A stretch of 36,328 nt of DNA from Paracoccaceae bacterium (GTDB taxonomy: Bacteria > Pseudomonadota > Alphaproteobacteria > Rhodobacterales > Rhodobacteraceae): positions 2,445-38,772 of the forward strand of contig NZVE01000063.1 in the NCBI GenBank assembly GCA_002697345.1, written 5' to 3'. Positions 26,507 through 34,734 of this stretch are shown piece by piece. How positions within the stretch are numbered: the first letter of the stretch is position 1; each line of letters begins with the position of its first letter. The translations under genes were made by a program, and so were the position numbers. The notes beneath the pieces were generated by a model. The model was not told the DNA's origin. It saw only the letters and a list, made by a program, of their open reading frames with translations, and searched no databases.

Positions 26507-27831
26507 TTGATAGTTTCCTTATGAGGTGCTGACCCACCATATGGAATATTTACGCCACCATAGCGACGCACCCGCAGATTACATTGTTCTGCATGCCCCA
26601 CAAATCCTTCTAGAAGGCATAACCGAGAGCCATAAGCTCCAATTTCAGCAGCGGCCTTATCAGTCGTAATTTTCTGGTAACTATGGGTTTTGAGAAATTT
26701 CCCTACCCAGAGTCCACCAGTATATCGTCCAGCCTTTTTTGTTGGCAACGTATGGTTTGTGCCGATAACTTTATCACCATTGGAAACATTCGTCCGTGCA
26801 CCTAGAAATAATGCCCCGTAACAAGTCATGTGCTCTAAAAACCAATCATCCCGATCAGTCATTACTTGGACGTGCTCTGACGCGATATCATCAGCAATCC
26901 TTAGCATTTCTTCATAGGTATCACAGAGGATCACTTCGCCATAATCCTCCCAAGATTTTCCGGCAGTGTCAGCTGTAGGGATAATTTTTAAAAGGCGATT
27001 AATTTCCACGATAGTAGCATTTGCCAATTTCTCTGAGTTGGTAACTAGTACGGCAGGTGAGTTGTAGCCATGTTCTGCTTGCCCCAGAAGATCAGTAGCA
27101 CATAGTTCAGCATCAACCGTATCATCAGCAATTACCATAGTTTCTGTTGGGCCAGCGAATAAATCAATGCCAACGCGACCAAATAATTGACGTTTTGCCT
27201 CAGCCACAAAAGCATTACCAGGACCGACGAGCATGTGTACAGGTTCAATTGTTTCAGTCCCAATTGCCATTGCACCAACAGCTTGAATGCCACCCATTAC
27301 ATAAATTTCATGCGCACCCCCAAGATGCATTGCAGTTATAGCTGCAGGGTTTGGTTTGCCGTTGAAAGGAGGAGTGCAAGCAATAATCCTCGGTACACCT
27401 GCAACAGAAGCTGTTAATACAGACATATGCGCTGAAGCAACCATTGGGAATTTTCCGCCTGGCACATAACAACCAACTGATTGTACGGGAATATTTTTAT
27501 GACCCAAAATAACACCTGGCAGCGTTTCGATTTCAATATCTAGCATACTTTCTCGTTGGGCTTGCGCAAAGTTTCGTACCTGCTCTTGTGCAAATTTTAT
27601 ATCAGCTAGCTCTCGGTCAGAAAGTGTTGCCATAAGATCTAAAATTTCTTGATTGGTAAGTTTAAAGTTTTGAGGGTTATAACTGTCAAATTTGACAGAA
27701 AGATCCCGCACCGCTCTGTCACCTCGTGTTTCTATATCTAATAATATCTCTTCAACAATAGATTTTGTTTTGGCATCATCTTGTGCACGTTCTTCGTCTG
27801 GTTTTCCACGCTTCAAGTAGGTTATAGCCAT
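26503..27831 (-). CDS. Histidinol dehydrogenase-family (HpsN-like) dehydrogenase
   Basis: This 442-residue zinc- and NAD-dependent enzyme is of the histidinol dehydrogenase superfamily. The ligands are in place: Gln251 and His254 in GQAEHGYNS, Asp353 in [10 protein letters not shown], His413 in EGFVGHAEQ. The catalytic pair is Glu319-His320 in SEHVQV. The Rossmann entry [10 protein letters not shown] and the C-terminal [18 protein letters not shown] follow the paralogous branch that includes HpsN (2,3-dihydroxypropane-1-sulfonate dehydrogenase) rather than true HisD. Such enzymes oxidise an alcohol to the carboxylate in two steps. No histidine gene is nearby and the surroundings are a transport/catabolic operon, so a role in histidine synthesis is rejected. 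AGGAGAG precedes the ATG, which overlaps the previous stop by one base. Confidence 0.9.
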   Translation of the reverse strand: MAITYLKRGKPDEERAQDDAKTKSIVEEILLDIETRGDRAVRDLSVKFDSYNPQNFKLTNQEILDLMATLSDRELADIKFAQEQVRNFAQAQRESMLDIEIETLPGVILGHKNIPVQSVGCYVPGGKFPMVASAHMSVLTASVAGVPRIIACTPPFNGKPNPAAITAMHLGGAHEIYVMGGIQAVGAMAIGTETIEPVHMLVGPGNAFVAEAKRQLFGRVGIDLFAGPTETMVIADDTVDAELCATDLLGQAEHGYNSPAVLVTNSEKLANATIVEINRLLKIIPTADTAGKSWEDYGEVILCDTYEEMLRIADDIASEHVQVMTDRDDWFLEHMTCYGALFLGARTNVSNGDKVIGTNHTLPTKKAGRYTGGLWVGKFLKTHSYQKITTDKAAAEIGAYGSRLCLLEGFVGHAEQCNLRVRRYGGVNIPYGGSAPHKETIK

Positions 27832-28364
27832 TACTCTCTCCTAATTTTAGATGATATTTTTTCTTTTGAGTCAAACGCTTCCCAGCCGTGACCATTGAAG
27901 ACATCTACGCCGAGTTGCATGAGTACATGGGGAAAATCCACCATTACCCAATTATCAATAATTTTCCCATTTTCTACTTTCCAAAAATCCATGTATCGGA
28001 TTTGAATTTTTTTATTGGTAGGTTTTACACCCATAAAAACACCACTATGAATAGCTTCTTGTCTTCCAAAAGCGGCGGCCCATTCACCCATATAGAGCCG
28101 TGCCTCATCAATACAAACTTTTTCTGAAAACGCTGCTTGAAATGGCTTTTGCCAGTTGTCCTGAAATGCCCGTATTCCATCTTTTGTGCCACAACCCGTG
28201 TTACCCATCCAACGGAAACTTTCATTAAAAAACTCGCCAATATCAACAATTCGATGATCATTCAGGCCGTCAACCATATTTTCGATTACCGCGCGTGTCT
28301 CCTCTGTTTTTGACATATCCGTATCTTTACTCAGATATGCTTGCTCTGGTCTTGCTCCACTCAT
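27831..28364 (-). CDS. Single SnoaL-like domain protein
   Basis: This 177-residue protein has one NTF2/SnoaL-like domain (about 22-160). The stretch [32 protein letters not shown] and the following QLGVD are the family's C-terminal half, and it most resembles the second domain of the class B tandem proteins. The ATG at 28364 overlaps the permease stop (ATGA) with AGGAG about 10 bp upstream. An internal ATG (residue 17) would give a shorter form starting at the conserved part. It lies between the ABC permease and the HisD-like gene. It could pair with a tandem protein or be the ancestral unit. Activity unknown. Confidence 0.78.
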   Translation of the reverse strand: MSGARPEQAYLSKDTDMSKTEETRAVIENMVDGLNDHRIVDIGEFFNESFRWMGNTGCGTKDGIRAFQDNWQKPFQAAFSEKVCIDEARLYMGEWAAAFGRQEAIHSGVFMGVKPTNKKIQIRYMDFWKVENGKIIDNWVMVDFPHVLMQLGVDVFNGHGWEAFDSKEKISSKIRRE

Positions 28365-29242
28365 CCTTTTACTGCTCCTGCTGTAAGACCGCTTACAATC
28401 TGACGTTGAAAAAACATTACTAAAATAAATAATGGTGCAGTTGCAGAGACTACTGCCGCGACAGCGAACATAACATTACCTTCAACTTGTGTGGTGCCTA
28501 AAAAGCTAGCAATTTTTGGAACCATTGTTTGATTACTATTGTTCAACAATGTAGCTGTTACGGTGAAATCATTATAAGCAAGTAAAAATGAAAATAGCCC
28601 TGTAGTAATTACACCTGGCCACATTACTGGCACGATTACTCTTCTAAATGCTTGAAATCTTGTACATCCATCAACCATTGCACTTTCATCTAGGTCTTTA
28701 GGAATATTAAGAAAGAAACTATGCAACATCCATAATGTAAACGGTTGATTGATGGCAACCATAACGATTATGGCAGTTGGTAAATGCCCCCATAGGTTCC
28801 ATTCGAAAAAAGGTAGTAAGTAACCTGATACTAACGTTATGTGTGGCATTGCTCGAAATACTAAGGCTAACATCAAAAGGTAGAACGCGTATTTCTTGCC
28901 TGAGCGGGCCAATGCATAGCCGCCAAGAGTCCCTAATGTGAGTGAAATTATGACTACTGAAACCACAACAATCATGGTATTTAATGCTGCTTGCCAAAAA
29001 GACTTAGTAATCCAAGCACCATGATAACCATCACCTGTAAAGGATGAACCAGTTTCGATTTGTGTGCGTAACCCACTTATTGCATATGCCCAGTCTGCCT
29101 TTGAGAAGAAGTCGCCTTGGACTTTAAAGGAGCCCCACATAGTCCACAAAAAGGGGAAACCGGCCAGTATAATCCAAAACAAAACAAAAAGCCAAATTAG
29201 AGCAGTAAACGATTTTGAACGTCGGTGAATAAGCTCAGACAT
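28361..29242 (-). CDS. ABC sugar transporter, inner-membrane permease (MalG/UgpE type)
   Basis: This 293-residue permease has about six membrane segments. The first lies near residues 10-32 (ALIWLFVLFWIILAGF) and is followed by a periplasmic loop. The EAA motif DESAMVDGCTRFQAFRRVIVP lies about 195-215 and contacts the ATPase. It forms the transport channel with the upstream permease, delivering the solute brought by the binding protein at 30335-31570. Its start overlaps the upstream stop by one base (TAATG), and its stop overlaps the SnoaL gene (ATGA). Confidence 0.92.
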   Translation of the reverse strand: MSELIHRRSKSFTALIWLFVLFWIILAGFPFLWTMWGSFKVQGDFFSKADWAYAISGLRTQIETGSSFTGDGYHGAWITKSFWQAALNTMIVVVSVVIISLTLGTLGGYALARSGKKYAFYLLMLALVFRAMPHITLVSGYLLPFFEWNLWGHLPTAIIVMVAINQPFTLWMLHSFFLNIPKDLDESAMVDGCTRFQAFRRVIVPVMWPGVITTGLFSFLLAYNDFTVTATLLNNSNQTMVPKIASFLGTTQVEGNVMFAVAAVVSATAPLFILVMFFQRQIVSGLTAGAVKG

Positions 29243-30273
29243 TAGACAGCTTTCCTATTAAAATCATTCCACGTTCTAATTAAAACTGGGATAAGTAAAA
29301 CTGCGACGCCCAAGATTGTTAACACTGATGTAGCACCAGCAGACCCAAAGAACGTACCTTCTCCACCAGCTAGATCATTGTAAATAATCCATGAAAGGGA
29401 AGTTGCGCTAGCTTGAGCAGAGAATCCAACAATAGGTTCAAAAACTCTAAAATTATCCATTAATTGAATTAAAGAAATAAAAACTATAAGCGGTACTAGG
29501 TGTGGTAAAACGACATAGCGGGTGCGTTCCCAACGTGAAGCACCATCTATCATTGCTGCTTCAATTGTTTCGGACGGAACAGTTTGCAGGCCTGCGTAAA
29601 AGACAATGAAAGCAAAGGGCGCAGAATGCCAAACACCGTAAATAATTAACATTATCCAAGTTAAAGCGGGTGAGGCTTTCAAAGATAAATTTGGATCATC
29701 AAGAAGCCACTGTAAGCTAGCTCCAAGAATACCTTTAGAGTCAATCATCCAAAATAAAATTAAAGATCCAATTAATGGTGTTACGATCATAGGTAAAAGT
29801 GAAACAAAAATAGTGGGACCCTTTAGTTTTTTTGGTAAACTATTCACACCAAGAGCGATAAAGAAACCGAGCAGTAGAACTAGAGGCGTTACTATAAACG
29901 TATAAGTGAGGGTAAAAGCGAGAGCACGATAAAAAGGTAAGTTGTAGACTTTACTAAAATAAATACTCCAATTAGCACTGTCATTCCAAGCAGACTTTAA
30001 TTCAGTGACGGCAAGATGATTGCGGTTTGTGTATGTGCCAAAGCCGTTGAACTTACCTAAAGGTTTCTCTTCTTTTAATTGTGAAGTTGCGGCAACATCA
30101 ATTTGTACTTCATCTTTACACCCAAAGGGCCCACAGCTTTTTACTTCCTTTAGTACTGCGCCGTGCTCAATATATAATGATTGAATGAACACAGAACCGA
30201 TTGGTAGTGCAATAAAAAGTACCATCGCCACAAGTGACGGAAGAATAAACCAAAAGAAGGTACGGTTTTTCAT
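29242..30273 (-). CDS. ABC sugar transporter, inner-membrane permease (MalF/UgpA type)
   Basis: This 343-residue permease has an N-terminal membrane helix (about 7-30) and then an unusually long periplasmic stretch (about 31-105) with two cysteines in CGPFGCKDEV, which could form a disulfide. About five further helices follow, with the EAA motif EAAMIDGASRWERTRYVVLP near residues 240-260. It partners with the next permease. The family is carbohydrate-type (CUT1). It follows the binding protein gene by 61 bp, a gap containing a strong hairpin. Confidence 0.9.
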   Translation of the reverse strand: MKNRTFFWFILPSLVAMVLFIALPIGSVFIQSLYIEHGAVLKEVKSCGPFGCKDEVQIDVAATSQLKEEKPLGKFNGFGTYTNRNHLAVTELKSAWNDSANWSIYFSKVYNLPFYRALAFTLTYTFIVTPLVLLLGFFIALGVNSLPKKLKGPTIFVSLLPMIVTPLIGSLILFWMIDSKGILGASLQWLLDDPNLSLKASPALTWIMLIIYGVWHSAPFAFIVFYAGLQTVPSETIEAAMIDGASRWERTRYVVLPHLVPLIVFISLIQLMDNFRVFEPIVGFSAQASATSLSWIIYNDLAGGEGTFFGSAGATSVLTILGVAVLLIPVLIRTWNDFNRKAV

Positions 30274-30302
30274 TTTTAATGCCTATTAAAGATTCTTATT
30301 TA

Positions 30303-30324
30303 GGGAAGGGGTGTCCCCCTTCCC
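30303..30324 (-). other. Intercistronic hairpin between binding protein and permease genes
   Basis: GGGAAGGGG (30303-30311) pairs with CCCCTTCCC (30316-30324) over a 4-base loop. There is no T-run on the minus strand. Such GC-rich stems behind a binding-protein gene commonly stabilise its message and reduce downstream expression. Confidence 0.6.
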
Positions 30325-30334
30325 AATAGGTATC

Positions 30335-31570
30335 TTATTTTAAGAAACCTTTTTCTGTAGCTGCAGCAGTATACGCAGCCTCGACATCTGATAAAGCCTG
30401 TTCAGCAGTTTCAGATCCCTGCAAGAAGTCTGAGATTTCAGAACCTAGTGCGGAGTGTAATGTACCCATGAATGGTAACATTGGATATGGTGCAGCTCCA
30501 CCGGCTGCTGTGGCAGAAACACCAGCAGATGCTTTACTTGGTGTATAACCTTTGCCCAACCAAACAGCAGCAGCATTATTTGCTGCTATTACTTCAGGTG
30601 AAATACCATGCATTAAAGCTACAAATGTTGCCTCTGCATCCTCGTCGGATATGTTTGCTGAAATAGATATACCATCCCACCAAAGAGTTGACGCTGGACG
30701 TGATTTTCCACCCCAGGTTGGTGCGCTAGAAAGAACAGTTGATGACTCTACAGCCTCACTTGAACCTTCACCATCCATCACTGCTCCACCACGGGAACCC
30801 CACATTGTAGCTAGTGCTAGATTACCTGCTTCCCATTCTGCTTGTGTAGCATTTGAGTCGAAGGTCATGAAATCTGGATGAGAGTATGCAACTAATGATT
30901 TTAGCATGTTTAGTGTTGCAACACCGTGTGCATTATTTACAGCAACTTCTGCAGTTCCGGGTTTAAAGAAATCACCGCCAGTACCCATGTACATATTGAC
31001 AAATTCTTCTCCAAGGTTCCAACCAGCTTTTGTATTTAAAGCTACAGGATAATCCATCAAACCAGCAGATCTGATTGCTTTTGCTGCAGCTAGAACGTCT
31101 TCATAGGTTGCTGGAATACTGCTTACGCCTGCTTTTTCTAGGATGTCAGACCGAGAAAATAAATGCTGCGCGTTTGCCATAAATGCAACAGCCATAATTT
31201 TACCGTCTACTGTAACCATTTGGCTTGGATTTAAGCCTCCACCATGCTTTGCAACCAAGTCATCCAAAGAACGTACTAGACCGTCGTTCATAAGGGTTAC
31301 TAATGTAGAGTTACTAGTAATTACTGAGGTATACTCAGCTGGGTTAGCTGTAAGAGCCGCTACCATAATATCTTTGTGATCTTTAGTGAGGTTTGTTTTT
31401 ACCGTTACACCGTCGCCAGCACAAGTACTTGCTCCAGCTGTCACAGCTTGGATTGCTGGAAAGTCATTTGAAAGAACATTGACGTTACCAGAAGAAATTC
31501 CACACCCCGCCATTGCTGTATTACCTAGCATTATGAATGCTCCGGCTAACATTACTTTTTTTAGAAACAT
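30335..31570 (-). CDS. ABC transporter periplasmic solute-binding protein
   Basis: This 411-residue family 1 (MalE-like) binding protein starts with a Sec signal peptide (MFLKKVMLAGAFIMLG...AMA, cleavage likely before Gly-Cys). The Cys right after the cleavage site means a lipoprotein form cannot be excluded. Typical elements follow: FPAIQAVT, DGKIMAVAFMAN, WEAGNLALATMWGSRGG and WWDGISISA. The start at 31570 is chosen because AAGGAG lies directly upstream and it gives a clean signal peptide; the longer frame from 31630 adds 20 residues without one. It captures the imported solute in the periplasm; the ligand, likely a sugar or polyol, is not known. Confidence 0.92.
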   Translation of the reverse strand: MFLKKVMLAGAFIMLGNTAMAGCGISSGNVNVLSNDFPAIQAVTAGASTCAGDGVTVKTNLTKDHKDIMVAALTANPAEYTSVITSNSTLVTLMNDGLVRSLDDLVAKHGGGLNPSQMVTVDGKIMAVAFMANAQHLFSRSDILEKAGVSSIPATYEDVLAAAKAIRSAGLMDYPVALNTKAGWNLGEEFVNMYMGTGGDFFKPGTAEVAVNNAHGVATLNMLKSLVAYSHPDFMTFDSNATQAEWEAGNLALATMWGSRGGAVMDGEGSSEAVESSTVLSSAPTWGGKSRPASTLWWDGISISANISDEDAEATFVALMHGISPEVIAANNAAAVWLGKGYTPSKASAGVSATAAGGAAPYPMLPFMGTLHSALGSEISDFLQGSETAEQALSDVEAAYTAAATEKGFLK

Positions 31571-31619
31571 CTTTTTCTCCTTGTTATCATGGGAAATGAC
31601 CAAAATGACCATTTCTCCG

Positions 31620-31661
31620 TTAATCCCCATTATGGGGGTCGTCTAAAGGGGATTAATCCCC
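31620..31661 (-). other. Overlapping hairpins between ATPase and binding protein genes
   Basis: TTAATCCCC (31620-31628), CCCCAT/ATGGGG (31625-31637) and GGGGATTAATCCCC (31648-31661) can form mutually exclusive stems. The last spans the ATPase stop codon. This could be a processing or attenuation element setting ATPase and binding-protein levels. Confidence 0.5.
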
Positions 31662-32702
31662 AATTCGCGCACCCGTTTTGGTGTCAAACAAATGGCAAAT
31701 CTCTTTGGGTACTGAAATGTGAACCATGTCACCAATTTTTACCCGATAATCTTTGTGAGCCTTGATAGAAACAAGTTCATCATTAACACGTACTGTAATC
31801 ATTGTGGCGTCACCTAATAATTCCATTGTGTAGACTGCGGCGTGGATATCACCGCCCTCAGTCACGGTGCTTGCATCTTCAGCACGGAATCCCAATTGAG
31901 CAGGCTGATTTTGAGCATTAAGCCCTTCGACTTTTAGGTCGCCGCCTGTAAAGGTATTATTAAATAAATCTCCACTCACTAAGTTCATGGCAGGTGCTCC
32001 AATGAAGCTTGCTACAAATGCGTTTGCTGGTTGATCATAAATTTCAGTTGGGCTACCAACCTGTTGCACAATCCCATCTTTCATAACCACTACGCGGTCG
32101 GCAAGGGTCATAGCTTCGATCTGATCATGGGTCACATATATTGTTGTGACTTTCAGTTCATGACTAAGATTTTTAATTTGAGCTCTTGTGGATACGCGAA
32201 GCTTAGCATCTAAATTTGAAAGAGGTTCATCCATTAAAAAGACGTTAGGTTCGCGAACGATAGCACGTGCAAGCGCAACACGTTGTCTTTGACCTCCTGA
32301 AAGTTCAGCAGGTTTTCTATGTAAAAAATCATCTAACTCAACCATAGCAGAAGCTCTCATTACACGTTCTTTATGTTCAGACTCAGGAATTTTTCTCACT
32401 TTTAGTGGAAATCGAATATTCTCATAAACATTCATATTTGGATAAAGGGCGTAAGATTGGAAAACCATTGAGACATTTCGATCTTTGGGGTCGAGATCAT
32501 TTACTCGCACATTATCAATAATAATATCTCCACCAGATACCTCTTCAAGTCCAGCAATCATACGCATAGTGGTCGTCTTCCCACAACCAGACGGCCCTAA
32601 AAGTACAAGAAACTCTTCATCTGCAATTGTTAGGTTTAAGTTTTCTACTCCTACGAATGAACCCCATCGTTTAGATAAGTTTCGAAGTTTGATTTCAGCC
32701 AT
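31653..32702 (-). CDS. ABC sugar transporter ATP-binding protein (MalK/UgpC type)
   Basis: This 349-residue ATPase has Walker A GPSGCGKTT (about 36-44), the Q-loop VFQSYALYP, the signature LSGGQRQRVALARA, Walker B VFLMDEPLSNLDA and the switch His in YVTHD, followed by a C-terminal OB/MalK-type regulatory domain (about 235-349). This subgroup powers carbohydrate importers. I start at the ATG at 32702, with AGGTG about 7 bp upstream; the GTG at 32711 is less likely. It is the first gene of the 11-gene operon, about 30 bp after the LacI-type operator. Confidence 0.95.
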   Translation of the reverse strand: MAEIKLRNLSKRWGSFVGVENLNLTIADEEFLVLLGPSGCGKTTTMRMIAGLEEVSGGDIIIDNVRVNDLDPKDRNVSMVFQSYALYPNMNVYENIRFPLKVRKIPESEHKERVMRASAMVELDDFLHRKPAELSGGQRQRVALARAIVREPNVFLMDEPLSNLDAKLRVSTRAQIKNLSHELKVTTIYVTHDQIEAMTLADRVVVMKDGIVQQVGSPTEIYDQPANAFVASFIGAPAMNLVSGDLFNNTFTGGDLKVEGLNAQNQPAQLGFRAEDASTVTEGGDIHAAVYTMELLGDATMITVRVNDELVSIKAHKDYRVKIGDMVHISVPKEICHLFDTKTGARIGD

Positions 32703-32732
32703 TGGTGGCACCTAAACAAAAATATTTCAAGA

Positions 32733-32748
32733 TTGCATACGTTTGCAA
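32733..32748. promoter_or_regulatory. LacI-family operator
   Basis: TTGCATACGTTTGCAA is a 16-bp near-perfect palindrome with the central CG typical of LacI-family operators (one mismatched pair). It lies 31-46 bp upstream of the minus-operon start and 107 bp upstream of the divergent SnoaL gene, and the operon encodes a LacI regulator. Confidence 0.7.
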
Positions 32749-32755
32749 AAAGACT

Positions 32756-32761
32756 ACTATA
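32756..32761 (-). promoter_or_regulatory. Possible -10 of the 11-gene operon
   Basis: TATAGT on the minus strand, just upstream of the operator, would place the start of transcription within the operator, a classic road-block arrangement. No good -35 box is seen at the right distance, so this is tentative. Confidence 0.3.
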
Positions 32762-32781
32762 AGGTCAAGCATTTACTGTTC

Positions 32782-32810
32782 TTTACATAAAAATGAGTTC
32801 ATTTTAATAA
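32782..32810 (+). promoter_or_regulatory. Possible promoter of the divergent SnoaL-amidohydrolase unit
   Basis: TTTACA (32782-32787) and TAATAA (32805-32810) are 17 bp apart, 44 bp before the TTG start. The operator lies just upstream of this promoter. Confidence 0.35.
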
Positions 32811-32854
32811 AAAAATAGGTGTAATGTAGTAATTTATAGTAAAGGAAATGTTAA

Positions 32855-33856
32855 TTGACAGACTTCAGAAACGAAAAACGCCTTGTTAGAAATTACTACG
32901 AAGCACTTGATTCTTCCGAAATTGATAAAATCACAGATGTTTTAGTTGAGTTTTCTGCGCAAAATTATACATGGCGTGCTTTTCACCCTTTTAATCTACA
33001 AACAGACGCAAAGGTTGTTAGTGAGATTTTCTGGCAACCTTTTCGAAAATCTATTCGACATATGCAACGTCGTATGGATATATTTTTTGCTGGAAAAAAC
33101 TTTATAGATGATGGGACGTCGGTTTGGGTGTGTTCAATGGGGCATTTAATGGGATTGTTTGATGAGCCGTGGATTGGAATAAAACCGACTGGAAAAATTA
33201 TTATGTTGCGTTACGCCGAGTTTCACAAAATTGATAATGGCAAAATTTCTGAAACAGCGTTCTATTTTGATATTCCACATCTTATGATCCAAGCTGGGTA
33301 TCACCCTTTTAAAAATCCAACGGCCATGCATTTGGTGCAACCGGGTCCTGCCACTCATGATGCCTTATTATATAATGATGCTCCTGAGGCTGAAGGAAAG
33401 AAAACAATGGATGTTATGCATGCAATGATTAATGATCTAGGTACATGGCAATTGGGGCTCCCATTAGAGGAAGAGCTCGCAAGAACTTGGCATGATGATA
33501 TGACCTGGTGGGGGCCAGCGGGTATTGGCGCTACCTATACAATTGAGCGGTATGCTAAACAGCACTCGGGCCCTTTTCGTGCTGCGTTTAGTGATCGGTC
33601 TGGGACGGGACACATTGCCCGTATAGCTGAAGGACACTATTCTGGTTTTTTTGGTTGGCCTAACTTTATAGCAAAGCCTACAGGTGGTTTTATGGGGCTC
33701 TCTCCAAGTGAAAAACTTTGTGAGTTCCGTGTTATTGATATCTATCGACGTGAAGGCAACAAACTAAAGGAGAATTGGGTATTTATTGATATACTTCACT
33801 TTTTTAAACAACAAAATATTGATATTTTAGATAATATTGAGGCTTATTTAAAATGA
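32855..33856 (+). CDS. Tandem SnoaL-like domain protein, class B (second copy)
   Basis: This 333-residue protein has two SnoaL-like domains. Family elements GIKPTGKIIMLRYAEFHKIDNGKI (about 108-131) and GLSPSEKLCEFRVIDIYRREG lie in the two halves. It shares the linker PGPAT (163-167), Trp212-His213 and GPAGIG (220-225) with the operon protein at 25460-26506. The start is a TTG with AAAGGAA 8 bp upstream; the ATG at 32848 is in another frame. It is divergent from the ABC operon across the LacI operator, and its stop overlaps the amidohydrolase start (ATGA). Activity unknown; in-operon pairing with a lactonase-like enzyme hints at a product that is hydrolysed next. Confidence 0.75.
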   Translation: MTDFRNEKRLVRNYYEALDSSEIDKITDVLVEFSAQNYTWRAFHPFNLQTDAKVVSEIFWQPFRKSIRHMQRRMDIFFAGKNFIDDGTSVWVCSMGHLMGLFDEPWIGIKPTGKIIMLRYAEFHKIDNGKISETAFYFDIPHLMIQAGYHPFKNPTAMHLVQPGPATHDALLYNDAPEAEGKKTMDVMHAMINDLGTWQLGLPLEEELARTWHDDMTWWGPAGIGATYTIERYAKQHSGPFRAAFSDRSGTGHIARIAEGHYSGFFGWPNFIAKPTGGFMGLSPSEKLCEFRVIDIYRREGNKLKENWVFIDILHFFKQQNIDILDNIEAYLK

Positions 33857-34725
33857 ATATGATTGATTCACATCACCATTTATGGGACCTAAAAGCAGTA
33901 GAGTACCCCTGGTTGAATGCTAAAGGTGTAAAGCGTTTTTTTGGTGATCCGACACCAATTCAGCGTAATTACCTGCTTGATGAGTTCAGACTTGATACAC
34001 AAAAAAATGGCTTTGGATCTTCTGTTCATATTCAGGTGGGAGCAAAAGATGGTCTTGCTGAAGCGAAGTGGGTGCAATCTATCAGTGATACTAACCCTGA
34101 TTGGCCAATGGTTCAGGTTGTTTTTTGTGATCTAACTTCCCCTGATCTTGAAACTGTCCTAGACAGCTATTTAAAGCTACCTTCTGTTCGTGGTGTAAGG
34201 CAAATTATTGGCCGTGCACCAGAGGAGGATAACAAAACAGGTACCAATGATTTATTGAATTCGGAAGCACTTTTGCGAGGATTGCGTAGCGTTGGTGAAA
34301 GAGGCCTTTCATTTGATTTACAACTTATTCCTGGATTGATGGAGGCCGCAAGTAAGATACTGAAAGATGCGCCCAAAACGAGAGTTGCCCTATGCCATGC
34401 GGGGTCTCCCCATGATCGAACTACTAAGGGTTTGGAAATATACGCGGAGCAATTGGGCTATATGTCAAGTTTAAGTAATGTTACTTGCAAACTGTCAGGC
34501 CTTGGTATGTTTGACCATGGATGGACTACAGATTCTATTAAAACTATTATTGATATCTGTTTGAAGCAGTTTGGTGAAAATCGCTGTATGTTTGGTTCTA
34601 ATTTTCCTGTTGATAAGCTTTACTCAAGCTATGAAACACTTTTTGAAAGCTACAAAGAAATCATTCCTAAAGAGTGTCATGAAACAGTTTTCTATAAAGT
34701 TGCAAAGGATTTTTATTTCTATTAA
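33853..34725 (+). CDS. Amidohydrolase-2 family (lactonase-like) protein
   Basis: This 290-residue TIM-barrel hydrolase is of the amidohydrolase-related family (PF04909 type). The metal site is seen as His7 and His9 in DSHHHLWD, His182 in LCHAGSPHD and Asp254 in GSNFPVD. The N-terminal IDSHHHLWDL and the following YPWLN are typical of L-fuconolactonase and related sugar lactonases or dicarboxylate lactonases. It probably opens a lactone or cleaves a C-C or C-N bond in the pathway; the substrate is not known. Its ATG overlaps the stop of the preceding SnoaL-like gene. Confidence 0.87.
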   Translation: MNMIDSHHHLWDLKAVEYPWLNAKGVKRFFGDPTPIQRNYLLDEFRLDTQKNGFGSSVHIQVGAKDGLAEAKWVQSISDTNPDWPMVQVVFCDLTSPDLETVLDSYLKLPSVRGVRQIIGRAPEEDNKTGTNDLLNSEALLRGLRSVGERGLSFDLQLIPGLMEAASKILKDAPKTRVALCHAGSPHDRTTKGLEIYAEQLGYMSSLSNVTCKLSGLGMFDHGWTTDSIKTIIDICLKQFGENRCMFGSNFPVDKLYSSYETLFESYKEIIPKECHETVFYKVAKDFYFY

Positions 34726-34734
34726 CAAATAACA

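Noticed and set aside
26503..27831. Histidinol dehydrogenase of histidine biosynthesis
   Set aside because: The sequence follows the HpsN-type paralogues, no other his gene is near, and it is embedded in a transport and catabolic operon.
31571..31630. Longer N-terminus of the ABC binding protein
   Set aside because: It would bury the signal peptide; the ATG at 31570 has AAGGAG directly upstream.
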